Assembly: GCF_019175285.1 (NCBI RefSeq) | Contig: NC_056527.1 | Coordinates: forward strand, 66,430,431 to 66,494,430 | Reading direction: 5' to 3' | Source: Sceloporus undulatus | Lineage: Eukaryota; Chordata; Lepidosauria; Squamata; Phrynosomatidae | DNA: 64,000 nucleotides | Part shown: positions 1 through 12,100 of the stretch, in pieces | Position numbering within the stretch: the first letter of the stretch is position 1 | Layout: the number at the start of each line of letters is the position of its first letter | Notes under the pieces: generated by a model | The model's input: only the letters and a program-made list of their open reading frames with translations | What the model was told of the DNA's origin: nothing | The model's database searches: none | Made by a program: the position numbers and the translations under genes

Positions 1-135
1 AATCCCCATGGTTCCCTATGGACAAATAATCCCCATGGTTCCCTATGGACAAATAATCCCCATGGTTCCCTATGGGCAAGCAATCCCCATGATTCTCTGT
101 GGGGAAGTATGCTTTCTCTATGGGCAAGTGCTGTC
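1..135. repeat. 27-bp tandem repeat array
   Basis: Units begin at 1, 28, 55 and 82 with exact 27-bp spacing (core aatccccatggttccctatg). The first two are identical, later ones diverge, and a weak fifth unit starts at 109. The array is cut by the window edge and probably extends leftward. Confidence 0.9.
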
Positions 136-775
136 CTTTGTTTGAGTATGTCTCATGAATTGTGGATGAGGCGAGTGATGAGAAGTCTTGCTCTCAGAAA
201 CCTGAAGGGAGAGACTGTGGCTGAATTAGGAACCCAAGTCGGAAAGGATGCGAAGGCACACAATCCATTTCCAGCCTTAAGATGTTCTGCTGCACGTGAA
301 CATCATGCGCCACTTGCTCAGTTGCATTCGCTCGGCCTTGAACGCCGCTTATCTAAGTTTTCTTTTACTAGCACAAGGGACAAAGAACAGTGCAATGCTG
401 ATAAAAGGAGTTATACTTACCTGCGTGGTGTTTTATTTCTCCTCATTTGAATCATTCATGAAAGTATGCCATGAGTTGCGTTGACATCAAGAACTTTCTC
501 CTTTGCTTGTGTCAGATAACTCAGTCTGAGGGCAGGCTTTTCCGACACCAGGATCTGACTTCTTTCGGGTTGTGACTTACCGCTTAGTCATAAATGTTTG
601 TGGACTTAAGTCAGTCATAAATTGCAGGGTTTAAAGACCGGGACAAGCTTCAGCACATTTTGTCTTAGTCAGAAAGAAGACACAACAAGCCCAGAGTGGC
701 ATTCTGACCATTTATTTGTCGGATTCGAATCTGAGACTTTGGATGGTTGAAAGACAGAGCGTTGTGACTGATAGA

Positions 776-919
776 CAGTGGGACCTTGTTATCCGCTGGG
801 GGTTGGTTCCAGGATCCCCTGTGGATAACAGAATCAGTGGATGCACAAGTCCCATTAGATATAAAGGCAGAGCAGAATGGCATCCCTTATACAAAATGGT
901 AAATGAAGATTTGCTATTT

Positions 920-956
<37 letters not shown>

Positions 957-1021
957 CGTGTGTGTGTTTGAATATTTTCAAGCCGTGGATGGTTGAATCC
1001 ATGGATAAGGAGGGCCGACTG
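776..1021. mobile_element. Tigger/MER2-like MITE with AT microsatellite
   Basis: The ends are cagtgggaccttgttatccg and ggagggccgactg, with internal text of the type 'ggatggttgaatccatggat'. Similar elements occur at 10,831, 36,379, 50,487 and 59,926. An (AT)n run at about 923-953 has grown inside it. Confidence 0.75.
923..953. repeat. (AT)n microsatellite
   Basis: Uninterrupted alternating AT inside the flanking MITE. Confidence 0.9.
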
Positions 1022-1175
1022 TACATGGAAAATGTATATGTACCAGCAAAAGTAAACAGATAACTTTGACATGCTAACCATCCTTAACAGACCTGAATCA
1101 TCTTTTGAGGACATAACTTACAGTGCAATTACCAATCTCCCTGTGCTTTTTTTTTTAAGTGTCATATTTAGATAG

Positions 1176-1368
1176 TTGTTGTTGTTGTTGTTGTGTGCCT
1201 TCAAGTAATTTCTGACTAAAACGAATTCATCACAGGGTTTTTTGGAGCCGAAGGTGTGTGACTCTCCCAAGGCCCCTTATCCAGTGGGTTTCATGGCTGA
1301 GTGAGGAATCAAACCCTGGTCTCCAGAGTTGAAGTCTGACACTCAAACCACGATGCCATGCTGGCTTC
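1176..1368 (-). mobile_element. tRNA-derived squamate SINE (Sauria type)
   Basis: The minus strand reads catcgtggtttgagtgtcag...ccagggtttgattcctcac (tRNA-like boxes). It then has the 'cactggataaggggcctt' body and a tail ending in caacaac repeats. Confidence 0.75.
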
Positions 1369-1516
1369 TTTATTTACGTAGTCAGTACCCTTGTAATGTG
1401 AAATTTATCGTCATTCTTGTATGTCTAGAGCCGTGATCAATAAGCAGATTTCTAAAACTCGGGGAAAATCTTAAGAAGGTGCACTACCTTGAAATTGAAA
1501 AAAGAAACAAATCATT

Positions 1517-1748
1517 GGCCTGTTACAGACTGCCAAAATAAAGCTGCTTTGGGTCTCTTTGGAGGTATGCTATTTAAATGATGCATGGGTCCTAAGAGTC
1601 GGAGGTCGCGCCAAAGCCACACTCCATTCATAAGCACTGGAGTGCAGCTTTGGTGCAGCTTCTGAATTCTTAGGGTGCATGCATCATTTAAACAGCATAC
1701 CTCCAAAGAGACCCAAAGCAGCTTTATGTGGGCAGTCTGTAACAGGCC
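1517..1748. mobile_element. Harbinger-like palindromic MITE, copy 1
   Basis: GGCCTGTTACAGACTGCC at the left is mirrored as its complement at the right. The arms extend over about 70 bp (through ttggaggtatgctatttaaa), so the whole element can fold back. It is flanked by ATT on both sides, a 3-bp target duplication. Other copies: 2,901, 40,685, 61,031. Confidence 0.85.
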
Positions 1749-2607
1749 ATTGTTTCTCTCATGCTATTCAGATGTGTTTCAGAATGCTATTGTGTGGTGA
1801 CTGAAGTTTCTAGCTCTGTTAAGATGCTGCTCCCTCGTTCTAGTATCTGTCAGAAAGATGATCCTTTAGTCTGCTCCACTGACAGCCTGTCAGGATTTTA
1901 AAAATCTCTTAAATTGATATAGCCACTCCTTTATTGGAGTACATATCTCTGTACACAAGTGTGGGCCTGCATATATGTGTGTGCGTGTGTCACTGGAGTA
2001 TGAGCTTTGAGAGCCCAGGTGATTTCTGAGTGTTCCTGAACAAATGACGATGATGACTGGGAATGCAGATGCCCAATAACTTACCGGCCTGGTTTCTTAT
2101 GACTGACTCAGGTTCAGTTACAAAGAGTTTGCTGTGGGAAATTAAGCCAAGACTGCAACAGTGCGAGTTTAGGAGGTCCTGCCAGAGAGCTTAGAGCTTG
2201 TTTGCCATGTAACAGTTAAGTGTTCCTGTTCCATGTATACTTTATTCATCATTCTGTATTGAGACTTGCTTCCACAAGGAGTACAGAAAGGGACCCATTT
2301 TGTTCAGAAACATAATCAAGAACTAATTCCTTGCGTAAGAAAACCCCATGAAATCCACGGGGTTGCCATGAATGGCCAGGCAATTTGAACACTTGAACCT
2401 GAAGCTTAAATTTGAAAGCTGCATTGACTCCACTTCAACTTGTGAAAAACTGTTGCGAGTTTCCCAGTTTGGTGGTTATTTTTATAGACAAACTGGTAAA
2501 ACGTGGGTTAGGTGATGCTACTGATAGGTCGGTTTGTAACTGGTTGATGGACCAAATGCAGAGTGCTCCCCAGTGGTTCCCAGCTTTCTTGAAGAGAAGC
2601 AATGAGT

Positions 2608-2713
2608 AGAATGTCACAAGGGACTGTACTCAAAGGACATAGGGCCAGAAGAGACCAGTAAGAATGTCACAAGGGACTGTACTCAAAGGACATAGGGCCA
2701 GAAGAGACCACCA
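2608..2713. repeat. 53-bp direct tandem duplication
   Basis: agaatgtcacaagggactgt...gggccagaagagacca occurs at 2608 and again at 2661 with a period of 53 bp and near identity. The second unit runs into the left end of the MITE beginning near 2,694. Confidence 0.9.
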
Positions 2714-3295
2714 AGTTAAGCTGCCTTCTGGGCAGCTTGGGAGAACAGCACTTACATGCTGCATGCTCCCAAGACTCTAGGAAGATGCCCAGCCACTCTC
2801 ACAGGGGCAGCTTCATGATGCTTCAGCGGCCCTGTGTTTACACACCACACGCCGTTGGATCGTCATGAAGCTGGCTTCCGGCCACAGCATGGGCAACAAA
2901 GGGCTGTTACAGACTGCCAAAATAAAGCTGCTTCAGGTCTCTTTGGAGGTATAATATTTAAATGATGCATGCATCCTAAGAATCCGGAAGCTGCACCAAA
3001 GCTGCACTCCAGTGCTTAGGAATGGAGTGTGGCTTTGGCACGACCTCCGGACTCTTAGGACCCATGCATCATTTAAATAGCATACCTCCAAAGAGACCTG
3101 AAGTAGCTTTATTTTGGCAGTCTGTAACAGGCCAATGCCAGCTTTTTGCTGCTGGAAAAAGGACTGGATCTTTACCACTTCTTTTTCAGTCAGCTTCAAG
3201 GTGGATTGGGGCTGCAGGGTGTGATTGCTATGGGCCCAGTGCGTCTTCAGAAGGGGCAGCTTGAAGCTGCCCCTTTCGCCCGTCTATTCCGGCCC
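2694..3295. mobile_element. MITE with another MITE nested inside
   Basis: The left end GGGCCAGAAGAGACC and the right end (complement GGGCCGGAATAGACG) are imperfect inverted termini. Internal 'ggggcagctt' motifs lie near both ends. The Harbinger-like hairpin MITE at 2,901-3,133 sits between them. Outer boundaries are approximate. Confidence 0.5.
2901..3133. mobile_element. Harbinger-like palindromic MITE, copy 2 (nested)
   Basis: Same inverted-repeat sequence as the copy at 1,517 (ctgttacagactgccaaaat ... complement), with arms converging on the atgatgcatg motif. Confidence 0.8.
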
Positions 3296-3317
3296 TTACA
3301 TGAAGGAGTAAAGGGGA

Positions 3318-3590
3318 TATTCATCAAATTGACAGATAATATAAAACTAGAAGGTTTGTAGATGATGCCAAACGATAGAAAACAAACTTAGGATTCAAGT
3401 TGACTTTTACAGACAAGAGAACCGGGCCAAAACAAACAAAATGAATTTCATCAGGGATATATATGAAGTTCTGTATTTAGGCAAGAAAAATCAGGTGCAC
3501 AAAAGTAGGATGAATACACCTGGCTTAACAGCAGTACATATGAAAACAATAGTATTCTTAGTAATAAATCTAAAGTAAATACAAAAAAGT
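3318..3590 (+). mobile_element. CR1 LINE fragment (RT 3' part)
   Basis: Resembles the CR1 stretch encoding the region after the FADDT box: 'gatgatgccaaac', 'tctgtatttaggcaagaaaa', 'cctggcttaacagcagtaca'. It is heavily decayed, with no open frame. Confidence 0.65.
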
Positions 3591-3646
3591 AACGTTCTCA
3601 GAATAGATCAGGAGGAGCGAACCACAAACCAATGGGCATTTCCCTT

Positions 3647-4243
3647 AGCTTGTAAAGAGGCAGGGCTATTTAGTTAGGGAAGCTTAAAAGGAGGAAAATG
3701 TTGTTGTTATTATTTATTTATTTATTTATTTATAGAGTGCTGTAAAGTTTGCACAGCCCTTTAGATAGTAATGGTCAAATAAAAAATGGAGACTAATTCT
3801 AAAAAGAGGAAGTAGAGAATGAAACCATGAAGGGCAGTCCCAGATAAAAAGAAAAACCTGGTCATGGCAAATGCAACAACTGAGGAGAACTCACTGACTG
3901 CTACCCAGCACACTGTGAGTGCAGAAGAAACTAAAGGCAGACAAAACCAGCGGCTCATTGCGCAGCATGGCTCTAGAGAAAACCAAGAATATTTATACCA
4001 ACTATATATTGAGAGTGAGGTGGAATGCACTTTGGCTTCCTCTCCTCAACCAAAAAAGAGAAGAAAACTTGACATCAGAAGGAGAGATTGCAACTGGGCA
4101 GCAGTCAGTGAGTTCTGCACTGTTGTCGCAACTGTCATGACCAGTTTTGTCTGTGTATCCAGGACTGCCATCATGGTTTTGCACTCTGTCTCCTCATCTT
4201 TCATCACCTTTCTCTTCTTTTTAGCCCTGCCTCTTTACAAGCT
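3647..4243. repeat. long imperfect inverted repeat (fold-back)
   Basis: Outer arms 3647-3667 and 4223-4243 are perfect 21-bp complements. Inner arms at about 3818-3905 and 4096-4186 are also complementary (gaactcactgactgct on the left, agcagtcagtgagttc on the right). The left arm carries an extra piece of about 130 bp with an (ATTT)n run. The 143-codon open frame at 3864-4295 is a by-product. Family unknown. Confidence 0.8.
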
Positions 4244-4554
4244 CAAGAAAATGCCTCTGTTGAAGAAGGAAGAAAACCCAGCATTAGCCCAGTAGCCCAG
4301 ACAGAAAAGGGAAGAGGCTGAGTTAGGTAATGAGCTATGGTCTCATATAAAATAAGACAAACACTTCCTGTTAGTGGGATACACAGACCTAAGCCTACCT
4401 TATTGCTACGTATGTAGTATATGGTTTCACATATTGGGTTCACGTCTAAGGATAAAATCTCTCTTGTGAAAAGGTATTTGCCTTGATGAAAATAATCCTA
4501 AAAGATAGTATGACACATGCACATTTGGTCAAAGTTGCACAAAAGAAAACCAAG

Positions 4555-4790
4555 CCAGTGTGATGTAGTGCTTTGAGTCTTGGATTGTGACTCTGCAGAC
4601 CAGAGTTCAATTCCTCGCTCAGCCTTGAAACCCACTGGTTGACCATGAGCAAATCATATGCTCTGAGCCTCAGGGGAAGGCAATGGCAAACCTGAGCAAA
4701 TCTTACCAATAGAAAAAAACCCAACCCATGATAGGTTTGCCATACAGTCGCCATAAGTCCAAAACAACTTGAAGGCACACAACAACAACA
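4555..4790 (+). mobile_element. tRNA-derived squamate SINE (Sauria type)
   Basis: Box-like 'gatgtagtgctttgagtctt' and 'agttcaattcctcgctcag' are followed by the body 'aacccactggttgacc' and the tail 'cttgaaggcacacaacaac'. It is full length. Confidence 0.8.
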
Positions 4791-5079
4791 AATTGGAAGA
4801 GTACATGTTTTACTTATGGTGACTCTATGAATGAGGAACCTTCAAGAGCCCTGGTCGTCATAACCTTGCTCACGTCTAACTCAGAGCTGTGACGTCCTTT
4901 ATCGAATCAATCTATCTGTACTATGGTCTTCCTCTTTCCCTGCTGCCTTCCATGTTATGGTGCATTATCAATAGGCTCTTGACAGCTTTGCCCCTGTATC
5001 TGTATGGCTTCTTCCTCTATGACTAGGCCTCAGCCCTAGCTTATCCCCATTGTTAGGTTTCTCCAATCCTGCTCTCGAG

Positions 5080-7290
5080 CAGCCGAATGCCTTTGGAAAA
5101 AGTCCAGAGAGTAGGTTGATTTTATTCATTAGAAATGTGTTCTTTCTTCCTTTTCACGCGCCCTGTCCATGGCAAAACAGAATTATTACAAATCATTTAT
5201 CTGCGCCAATGAGAGGCGCCCAAGGTGTTTGTTCTCCATCTTCAACACTTTGCTTAAACCTCCCGCTCCTCCTGTCTCTTCATCATTCTCTCCTAATGAT
5301 TTTGCTAACTATTTCATCTCAAAGATTACCACTATTTGCTCTGAGATAGTCCTTCCCGATTCTTCTTCTACTCCTAATCTTCTATCACCCTTGCCTAAAA
5401 AAATGCTATGTTTCCTCCTGTTTCTCTGGATGAACTCTCTGTGCTGCTGAACTCTTCCAAACCTGCAACTTGTTCTCTTGATCCAATTCCTACTCATCTT
5501 CTAATTTCTATAGCTCCCTCTTTTCTGCCCTCGCTTCTCTGTATCTTTAATCTCTCTCTCTTTACGGGTTCCTTCCCTTCAGTCTTTAAACATGCTTTAG
5601 TTTCTCCTATTCTGAAAAAAACTTCTTTTGACCCCTCTTCTTTGTCTAGCTATCATCCGATTTTTCTTCTTCCTTTTCTTTCTAAGGTTTTGGAACAGGT
5701 TGTTTATTCTCGCTGTCTTGAGTTTCTTGAAGCCAACTCAGTTCTCGATCTCTTTCAGTCCAGTTTCCACCCACAGCATTCTACAGAGATGGCTCTCACT
5801 AACATCTCAGGTGATCTTTTACGGGCCAAGGCTAATGGCCTTTACTCTGTTTTCATTCTTCTTTATTTGTCTGTAGCCTTTGACACCGTTGATCACTGTC
5901 TTCTAGCTGATATACTTTCTGACCTCAGGTTCTCAGACTCTGTTCTTGACTGGTTTAGATCTTATTTGTCAGACAGATCTTTTACAGTGGTCACAGGTGG
6001 TCAGACCTCGTCCTCTGTTCCCCTATCTGTTGGAGTTCCCCAGGGCTCTATTCTGGGTCCCCTTCTGTTTTCTCTCTACAAACTGTCCCTAGGAAAACTC
6101 ATTAGTTCTTTTGGCTTTTCCTATCATTTGTATGCTGATGACACTCAGCTGTATCTTTCCACCCCTGACCTTGGAGTCTTGAACAGCAAGTTTCATCTTG
6201 TCTTACAGCTGTCTCTCAGTGGATGTGGCATCGATGCTTGAAGCTCAATATGTCCAAAATGGAGCTTCTTGTTTTTCCACATAAGTCTACTCTTCAACAC
6301 TGCTTTTCTGTTTCTCTTGATGGCATTTCTATTCGACCAGTCCAACAAGCCCGCAGTCTTGGTTTTATCTTTGATTCTTCTCTGTTGTGTATCCCTCAGA
6401 TCCAGACGACAGTTAAGGCATGTAGATTCTTTTTAAACAATATTGCCAATATCCAACCATATCTCTCCGCCTCAACTGCCAAGATCCTGGTCCATGCCCT
6501 AGTGGTCTCACGACTTGATTACTGTAACATCCTCCTGGCTGGGCTTCCTCTTTCTCACCTCCGTCCTTTAATCTCTGTCCAGCATTCAGCTGCACGCATT
6601 ATTACATCCGCCCACAGCTCTGACCACATCTCTCCTGTGTTGGCATCCCTTCACTGGCTCCCCCTCCCTTTCCGCATTCAGTATAAGCTCCTGCTGTCGA
6701 CATTTAAAGCCCTTAATGAACTGGCCCCTCCTTATTTATCAGACCTTCTTTCTCCTCACCTTCCCACTCGGGCCCTCCATTCTGGGAGTCAAGGTCTGCA
6801 GCCCAGGATTTCCTCTGCCCCATCCCAGATTCATCCCTTTTCAGTTGCTGCCCCTCACTCCTGGAACCTTCTTCCCCCACAAGCCACACAGGTCATCACT
6901 TCTTTAACGAGTTTCAAAACTGAGTTGAAGACCACCCTGTTCAGAGAAGCGTTCCCAGGCATTGCGTGACTATTATTTGCTATCTGACGTTTTTAAGTTG
7001 TTGCCTGTTTTATTGAACCCTTTCCTGTATTGTTATGCATTACAGTGCGCCCTTGTTTTACATGGGTGCCGGAAGAAATGCTGCTGCTTTCAGCATATGC
7101 TGAAAGCAGTGTATAATGCGCCCGTGTATGGCACGGGTGCACTGTATTTATATGTATTCTGCTACTATTTCTTAGATGGTACGCCATGGGCAGGTTTACT
7201 CATATCTATTTTATTGTTTGTATGTACAGTGCTATGCAAATCTGTGGCGCTATATAAATAAAGCATAATAATAATAATGATAATGATAAA
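5080..7290 (+). mobile_element. L2-clade LINE, 5'-truncated, ORF2 broken
   Basis: Reverse transcriptase pieces: FDTVDHCLLADIL, GVPQGSILGPLLF and YADDTQLYLS (catalytic box) in the frame 5408-6241. The C-terminal half SRLDYCNILLAGLP...LHWLPLPFRIQYKLLL is in the frame 6223-6969. An upstream piece (YYKSFICANERRPRCLFSIF) is in a third frame from 5169. At least two frameshifts separate them. The 3' end is a ctatataaataaagc tail with (ATA/ATG)n at about 7,290. A MITE is inserted at 7,043-7,144. The endonuclease is missing. Confidence 0.85.
7043..7144. mobile_element. 102-bp Tc1/mariner-like MITE in L2 3' UTR
   Basis: CAGTGCGCCCTTGTTTTACA at the left, ...GGCACGGGTGCACTG at the right, TA on both sides. 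The termini match the longer element at 57,081. Confidence 0.85.
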
Positions 7291-7809
7291 TATGTGCATG
7301 GCTAAGTTAACTGAAACTGATACTTTCATTTTGTACCTAGGTAGAACATAAACATATTAGATACTTCCTGATTGTCAATTGTGCATGTTATGAATTTCCA
7401 CTGTCCCTTATGGCTGCTTTGAAAATCTGGCAAAAGTAAGGTTAACGAAAGTACTGGATTCTTGTCTCTCTTTTCTTCTCATCTCTCTTCTCTCATAGTA
7501 TGCACTGCTCTTAGGGCTGGGTACAAGAATTGCTGAGGGGAGGGAGACTTGGAGGTTCTGATCCCTTGTCTACCTCCTCTTCCCAAACTTTTTTATGTGT
7601 AAAATGTGCACATGTGTTGAGTTAAATATTGAATTTACTTAAATAAAACTGTTCCAATTTCAGTTGTTATTTCCTTATAAAATGTGTATGTGTATGAAAA
7701 TAGGCATACTTTTTGTTCATATATTACAGGGGGGGCGTGCAATATCCACATGTGGATTTAAAGGGGGGGAGTTCCTACGGTAAAAACTTTGAGTACTATT
7801 GGCGTAGGG

Positions 7810-7945
7810 CAGTGGTTCCCAACCTTTGGTCCTCCATTTGTTTTGGACTTCAGATTCTAGAAGCCCCAGTCAACTTGGCCATCAGTCAGAAATTATGGGA
7901 ACTGGAGTCCAAAACATCTGAAGGACTAATCGTTGGGAACCACTG
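7810..7945. mobile_element. hAT-like MITE
   Basis: The inverted ends are cagtggttcccaac and gttgggaaccactg. Flanking octamers share only the taggg end. Related pieces occur at 30,128 and, less clearly, 25,504. Confidence 0.7.
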
Positions 7946-9243
7946 TCTTAGGGAGTAAGCTCCATTTGAAGTGTGTGGGCCTTGTTTTAGAGTAAACCTG
8001 TTACAGTAAATTCTGTAGTATCACATGCAATGAAACTAGTTTGTGGAAGAAGATAAAACCCCGATAATGTAAGAATTGTTGACAATAAAGTTTATGATAC
8101 AAAGAATGTTATAGTTTCTCTTATGGTAAAAAAAAATCCACAGTGTATTGAGAAGATGGTAACATGTTCTATATAAATCGCTGAAATCTAGACGTAATTG
8201 TTAAGCCAGTGCAGTTTATTTGCTTTCAAACCTTTTATTCTTTAAAGAAGATTAATTTCCTTACTGAGGTTACTATTAATACGTATAACATCAGCCATAG
8301 TGACACAGTGTTGTAGATTACTTAAGAAACTATTATTTGATGTCACATTCTCAATTGTTTGCTAGTGGAACCCATGACAACCAGAAAGTGGATAAATATA
8401 TGACGTAAAAGCATTTTGCTTATCGAGCTTGACTTGCAAATCAGTAGAAGCTTTGTTTCTTTTCTTCCAGCCAGGAAGCATGCCAGCTTAAACCATGCTT
8501 TTGAGGTTGGTAATTTCAAGAAATGACCTTGAGCTGTCTCGAATACAAATTTGAATTTCAGTGAAACCATTCAGATTTTTGGCCAGCAGACATCAAGTTT
8601 TGGTAATGAAGCCACTGAGCTTTACCAGTTGCTTTAAAAAAAAATGTCAAGTGCTTACCAAAATAGTCAAAGCTCATGCTCCATGAAAAAACACTTTCCT
8701 TGGATGAAATAATTTGTATTCCTGCAGTGCCTCAACCTTCTGTTTGCTCTTGATCAGCTTCTTAAAATAAATTCTCACGCCCTGCACTTAGCCACATTTA
8801 TTTGTGACTAATTACCATGGATTTCATTGGAGCTTGTGCATGTAGAACTGCAGCCTTAGCTATTATTTTAAGTGATCTGCTTAAACTATACTTTATGAAT
8901 ATGAGATTTTAAAAGACTTAATGTAACATTAGTCATGAGTCCATTTGAATGGCATTAAACTTATTGAAAGTATAGATTTGTTAGGATATCTTTAAATAAT
9001 TAAATTTTAAATTGGGTGGATGTTGTTCTGCTACCTAAACAGACAAGAACAATTACTGGTTGTAGAATCCTGAGAGTTAAGCCAACATTTATTTTGCAGT
9101 TTTTCACCAAGGCAGAACAATAATAGTTTTAGTAAAGTACTACTTTGCATGGTGATAGGGCAAATGAACTGAGGCTTAGACATTATTGGGGTTCTTGTTC
9201 CCACAGCTTCTTTAAAAAGTATAATTATTCATCTGTAAATCAA

Positions 9244-9684
9244 AAAAATTAAGCCCAAAAACGGGCTCCAAAATCCTAGGTCCACTTACATACAAGTAAT
9301 ACTGCTCCATGAGCCTTGGAAAAACTAGTGGGGAAGGGAGAGAGGAGAGAAAGGGAGAGAAATTGGCAGTTTAGGTCCCCCATTTTACAAGCCATGAGCC
9401 TTGGAAAAGTTGTGCGAATGGGAGGGAGGAGAGAGAAATCAGAGGTTTGTGTCCACATTTTGCATGCTGAGACTATTATCCTTGGGAGAGGTCCAGAGAG
9501 GGAGAAGGAGGGAGGAAAGTGGTGTGTGTGTGTGTATGTCCCCAGTTTAGATCCTTTGTTACATGCCCCTGAGTTTGACCCTCAATTTATCCAGGGGTCA
9601 CCTCAAAATCCATAATCTGGGCACCAAAACATGCCTTCAACTTATACATGAGGTCAACTTATACACAAATATATATGGCAGTCT
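9244..9684. repeat. probable degraded interspersed repeat
   Basis: 'cttatacatgaggtcaacttatacac' text of the kind seen in DNA-transposon ends, with purine-rich direct repeats (ccatgagccttggaaaa at about 9,308 and 9,391). Boundaries and family are uncertain. Confidence 0.35.
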
Positions 9685-10087
9685 TCAAAATCGATGTTTT
9701 CCCTAGAATTCCTAGTAAAATTCAGAAATTGTGTGTTTAGGCTGAGACCTTTGATAACTGCTCCACAGCATCCTTGGCTTTCCAGACAGCTACTTTCCTT
9801 GAATCCAGACAGCAATTCATGTAGGTGCATGCTATCTGTGTGGCTTTGCAGATTGAGATCTGTCCCTTTACTTCATGGAACCTGACTCTGGACTCACTGA
9901 AAACTTTACCAGGGAGAGAGCTTTCTCTTTGGGTAAACATGGCAGCAAGGTGGATCCTTAGGAGAGTTTATCTGCTCCATTTGGCCCTGGAAATATGGAA
10001 TAAGTGCAAGAGTAGAAAGGGAATCATGTGAGGAAAGAATCATGAGGAACAGTATTGAAAAAAATGTATTAAATATTATTACAAGTA

Positions 10088-10383
10088 GAGAGGATCCCAT
10101 ATCCATACTCCAAAATGTTCCACATGGGTGGCTGAGATAGTTATACATTTGCTTTCTGATGGTTCAGTGTACACAAACTTAGTTTCATGCTCAAAATTAT
10201 TTTAAAATATGTATAAAATTACCTTCAGGCTATGTGTAGAAGGTGTATATGAAACATAAATGAACATGTATACCTTTGGTCCCATCTCTAAGGCATCTCA
10301 TTACATGTATATGACTATCCCAAAACCCAAAATCCAGAACACTTCTGGTCCCAAGCATTTCAAATAAGAGAAACTCAACCTGT
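10088..10383. mobile_element. Tigger-like MITE (10.1 kb copy)
   Basis: Consensus-like text 'gggtggctgagatagt', 'atgaaacataaatgaa', 'ttggtcccatctctaag', ending gaaactcaacctgta. The same family is at 23,123. Confidence 0.65.
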
Positions 10384-10830
10384 ATTATATAGCATATAGG
10401 TTATTAATATTTGTACTCCACTTTTTCTTTTGATTGGGAGGGATGACCAACCAGAAATAATGAAAAACTATTGTTTAAGGGAAGTTACAGGGCTCAAAAC
10501 AAATGAATAATTCAGAGACTAGAACCAAAATAGGCCAGAAGAAAACCTCAGGTGTGAGGACTGAAATGAGGGTGGGCTCAGGAATACACCTGGCCACTTA
10601 ATTCAACTGACTCAAGCATGTTGTATACTAATGCTTTTCAAGATGTCTGATGTCTGGACCAGTGCTTTTTCTCTATTGCGTCAGGGACCATGTTTGTGCC
10701 ATGTTATTGTTGTATTTATAGTTTCCTGGAAACCTGGTGCAGACACATAGCCAACGGCTCACAGCCTGGCACCACTGCACAGAACACCATTTTGGATACC
10801 ACTGCTATACAGACCAAAAGCTTTCTAATA

Positions 10831-11067
10831 CAGTCAGCCCTCCATATGCATGGACACTTTATCGACGGATTCAAGCATCCACAGTTTGAAAATACTCAAA
10901 AATATATATAAATTCTAAAAAGCAAACCTTAATTTTGCCATTTTATAAAAAGGACACTGTTTTACTATCCATTGTACAGTATTTAATTGGACTTGAATAT
11001 CCATGGATTTTAGTATCCATGGGGGGACTGCAGGAACCAAATCACAGTGGATACCAAGGGCCCACTG
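10831..11067. mobile_element. Tigger/MER2-like MITE with TA duplication
   Basis: Starts cagtcagccctccatatgca and ends gggcccactg, with TA immediately on both sides. Confidence 0.8.
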
Positions 11068-12100
11068 TATAAAAACAACTACCATACTTACTTACTTACT
11101 TACTTACATACTTATTTATTTAGAGTATGCCCTTTAGCTAAAAGGAGACCCGGGGCAACTTACACATTTTTTAACTTGACAGTTCTCTGCCCTTGGGTTT
11201 ACAGTCTACTAAGACATGATACACAAGGAAAGGGGGATGGAGGGGACTGAGAAGTTGTTTGACTGCAATTTCCAGCAATTCTCAACACTGGCTATGCTGG
11301 TTGGGGGTGATTAGAGTTGCATTCCAACAATATCTGTAACAGACAATACATCATTTAAAGTTTTCCATGGATAGTACCAGTACTTGTTGACCTGTCTCGG
11401 ACTGACCAATTCAAAACAACCGGTGTGAGTTCGTTGACTGTGGATGGCATGAGACCTATATATTGCGGGGTCAACATTGGCAGCTGATTTACGTATACCA
11501 GTCCTCGTTATAGGTAATCTAGTATGTAAGCAGATGTCTGTGTGGGAGTATTCTTTCTCCTTCTGAAAAAAAAGTAGGAAGGTAGTTCAGTATTCATGCT
11601 TTGTGGTCTTGCAAGCCCTAGAATATAAAAAAGGCAAAACTTTGAATTTTTAAAATGATAAGTAACTATTTCACAAAGACATCCTTGCAGCTTTGTGTTG
11701 ATCTATAAATAATACAGCAGGCTTTGGCTTGTAAGTTATGAACATTTCCTTAAGGCAGTTAGGAAAGAATTTAACTTCTTTGGGGATTCTAAACAAAGGT
11801 TTTATTGTGCAGTTACCCTAACTCATTCATGGAATTTCCTGAACAACCCCCCCCCCCCCATGTTTCCCCACCACTCCTTCTGTTTTTTTCCCTTATCACA
11901 AAAAATAAGAAGGGAAAGAGAAGAATGGGGTCAGGACATTTGACTGGTAGCACTAAGCTGTTTTTCGAGAGTACTCTAAAACACTGGCAAATATTTTCCT
12001 TATGATTTGAATTTGTTGAGTAGTGAATGTACTCTGCGCCCAACGAATGTTTTTCTCTTTCTGTCTTCTAATTCTTTCTCCTTCTGTCTTCTAATTCTAG
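11068..12100. other. STK17A intron 1, near exon 2
   Basis: (ACTT)n and a LINE-tail-like piece at 11,085-11,240. The rest appears unique, ending in the pyrimidine tract (ctgtcttctaattctttctc) of the exon 2 acceptor. A short C-run lies near 11,846. Confidence 0.5.

Noticed and set aside
3864-4295. 143-codon open frame on the plus strand
   Set aside because: It lies wholly within the fold-back at 3,647-4,243 and its right flank. The same region read on the other strand gives similar frames, and no motif is recognisable.
1-12100. Search for STK17A exon 1
   Set aside because: No sequence encoding the expected N-terminal part of the kinase or a GC-rich first exon was seen, so it is taken to lie outside the window.
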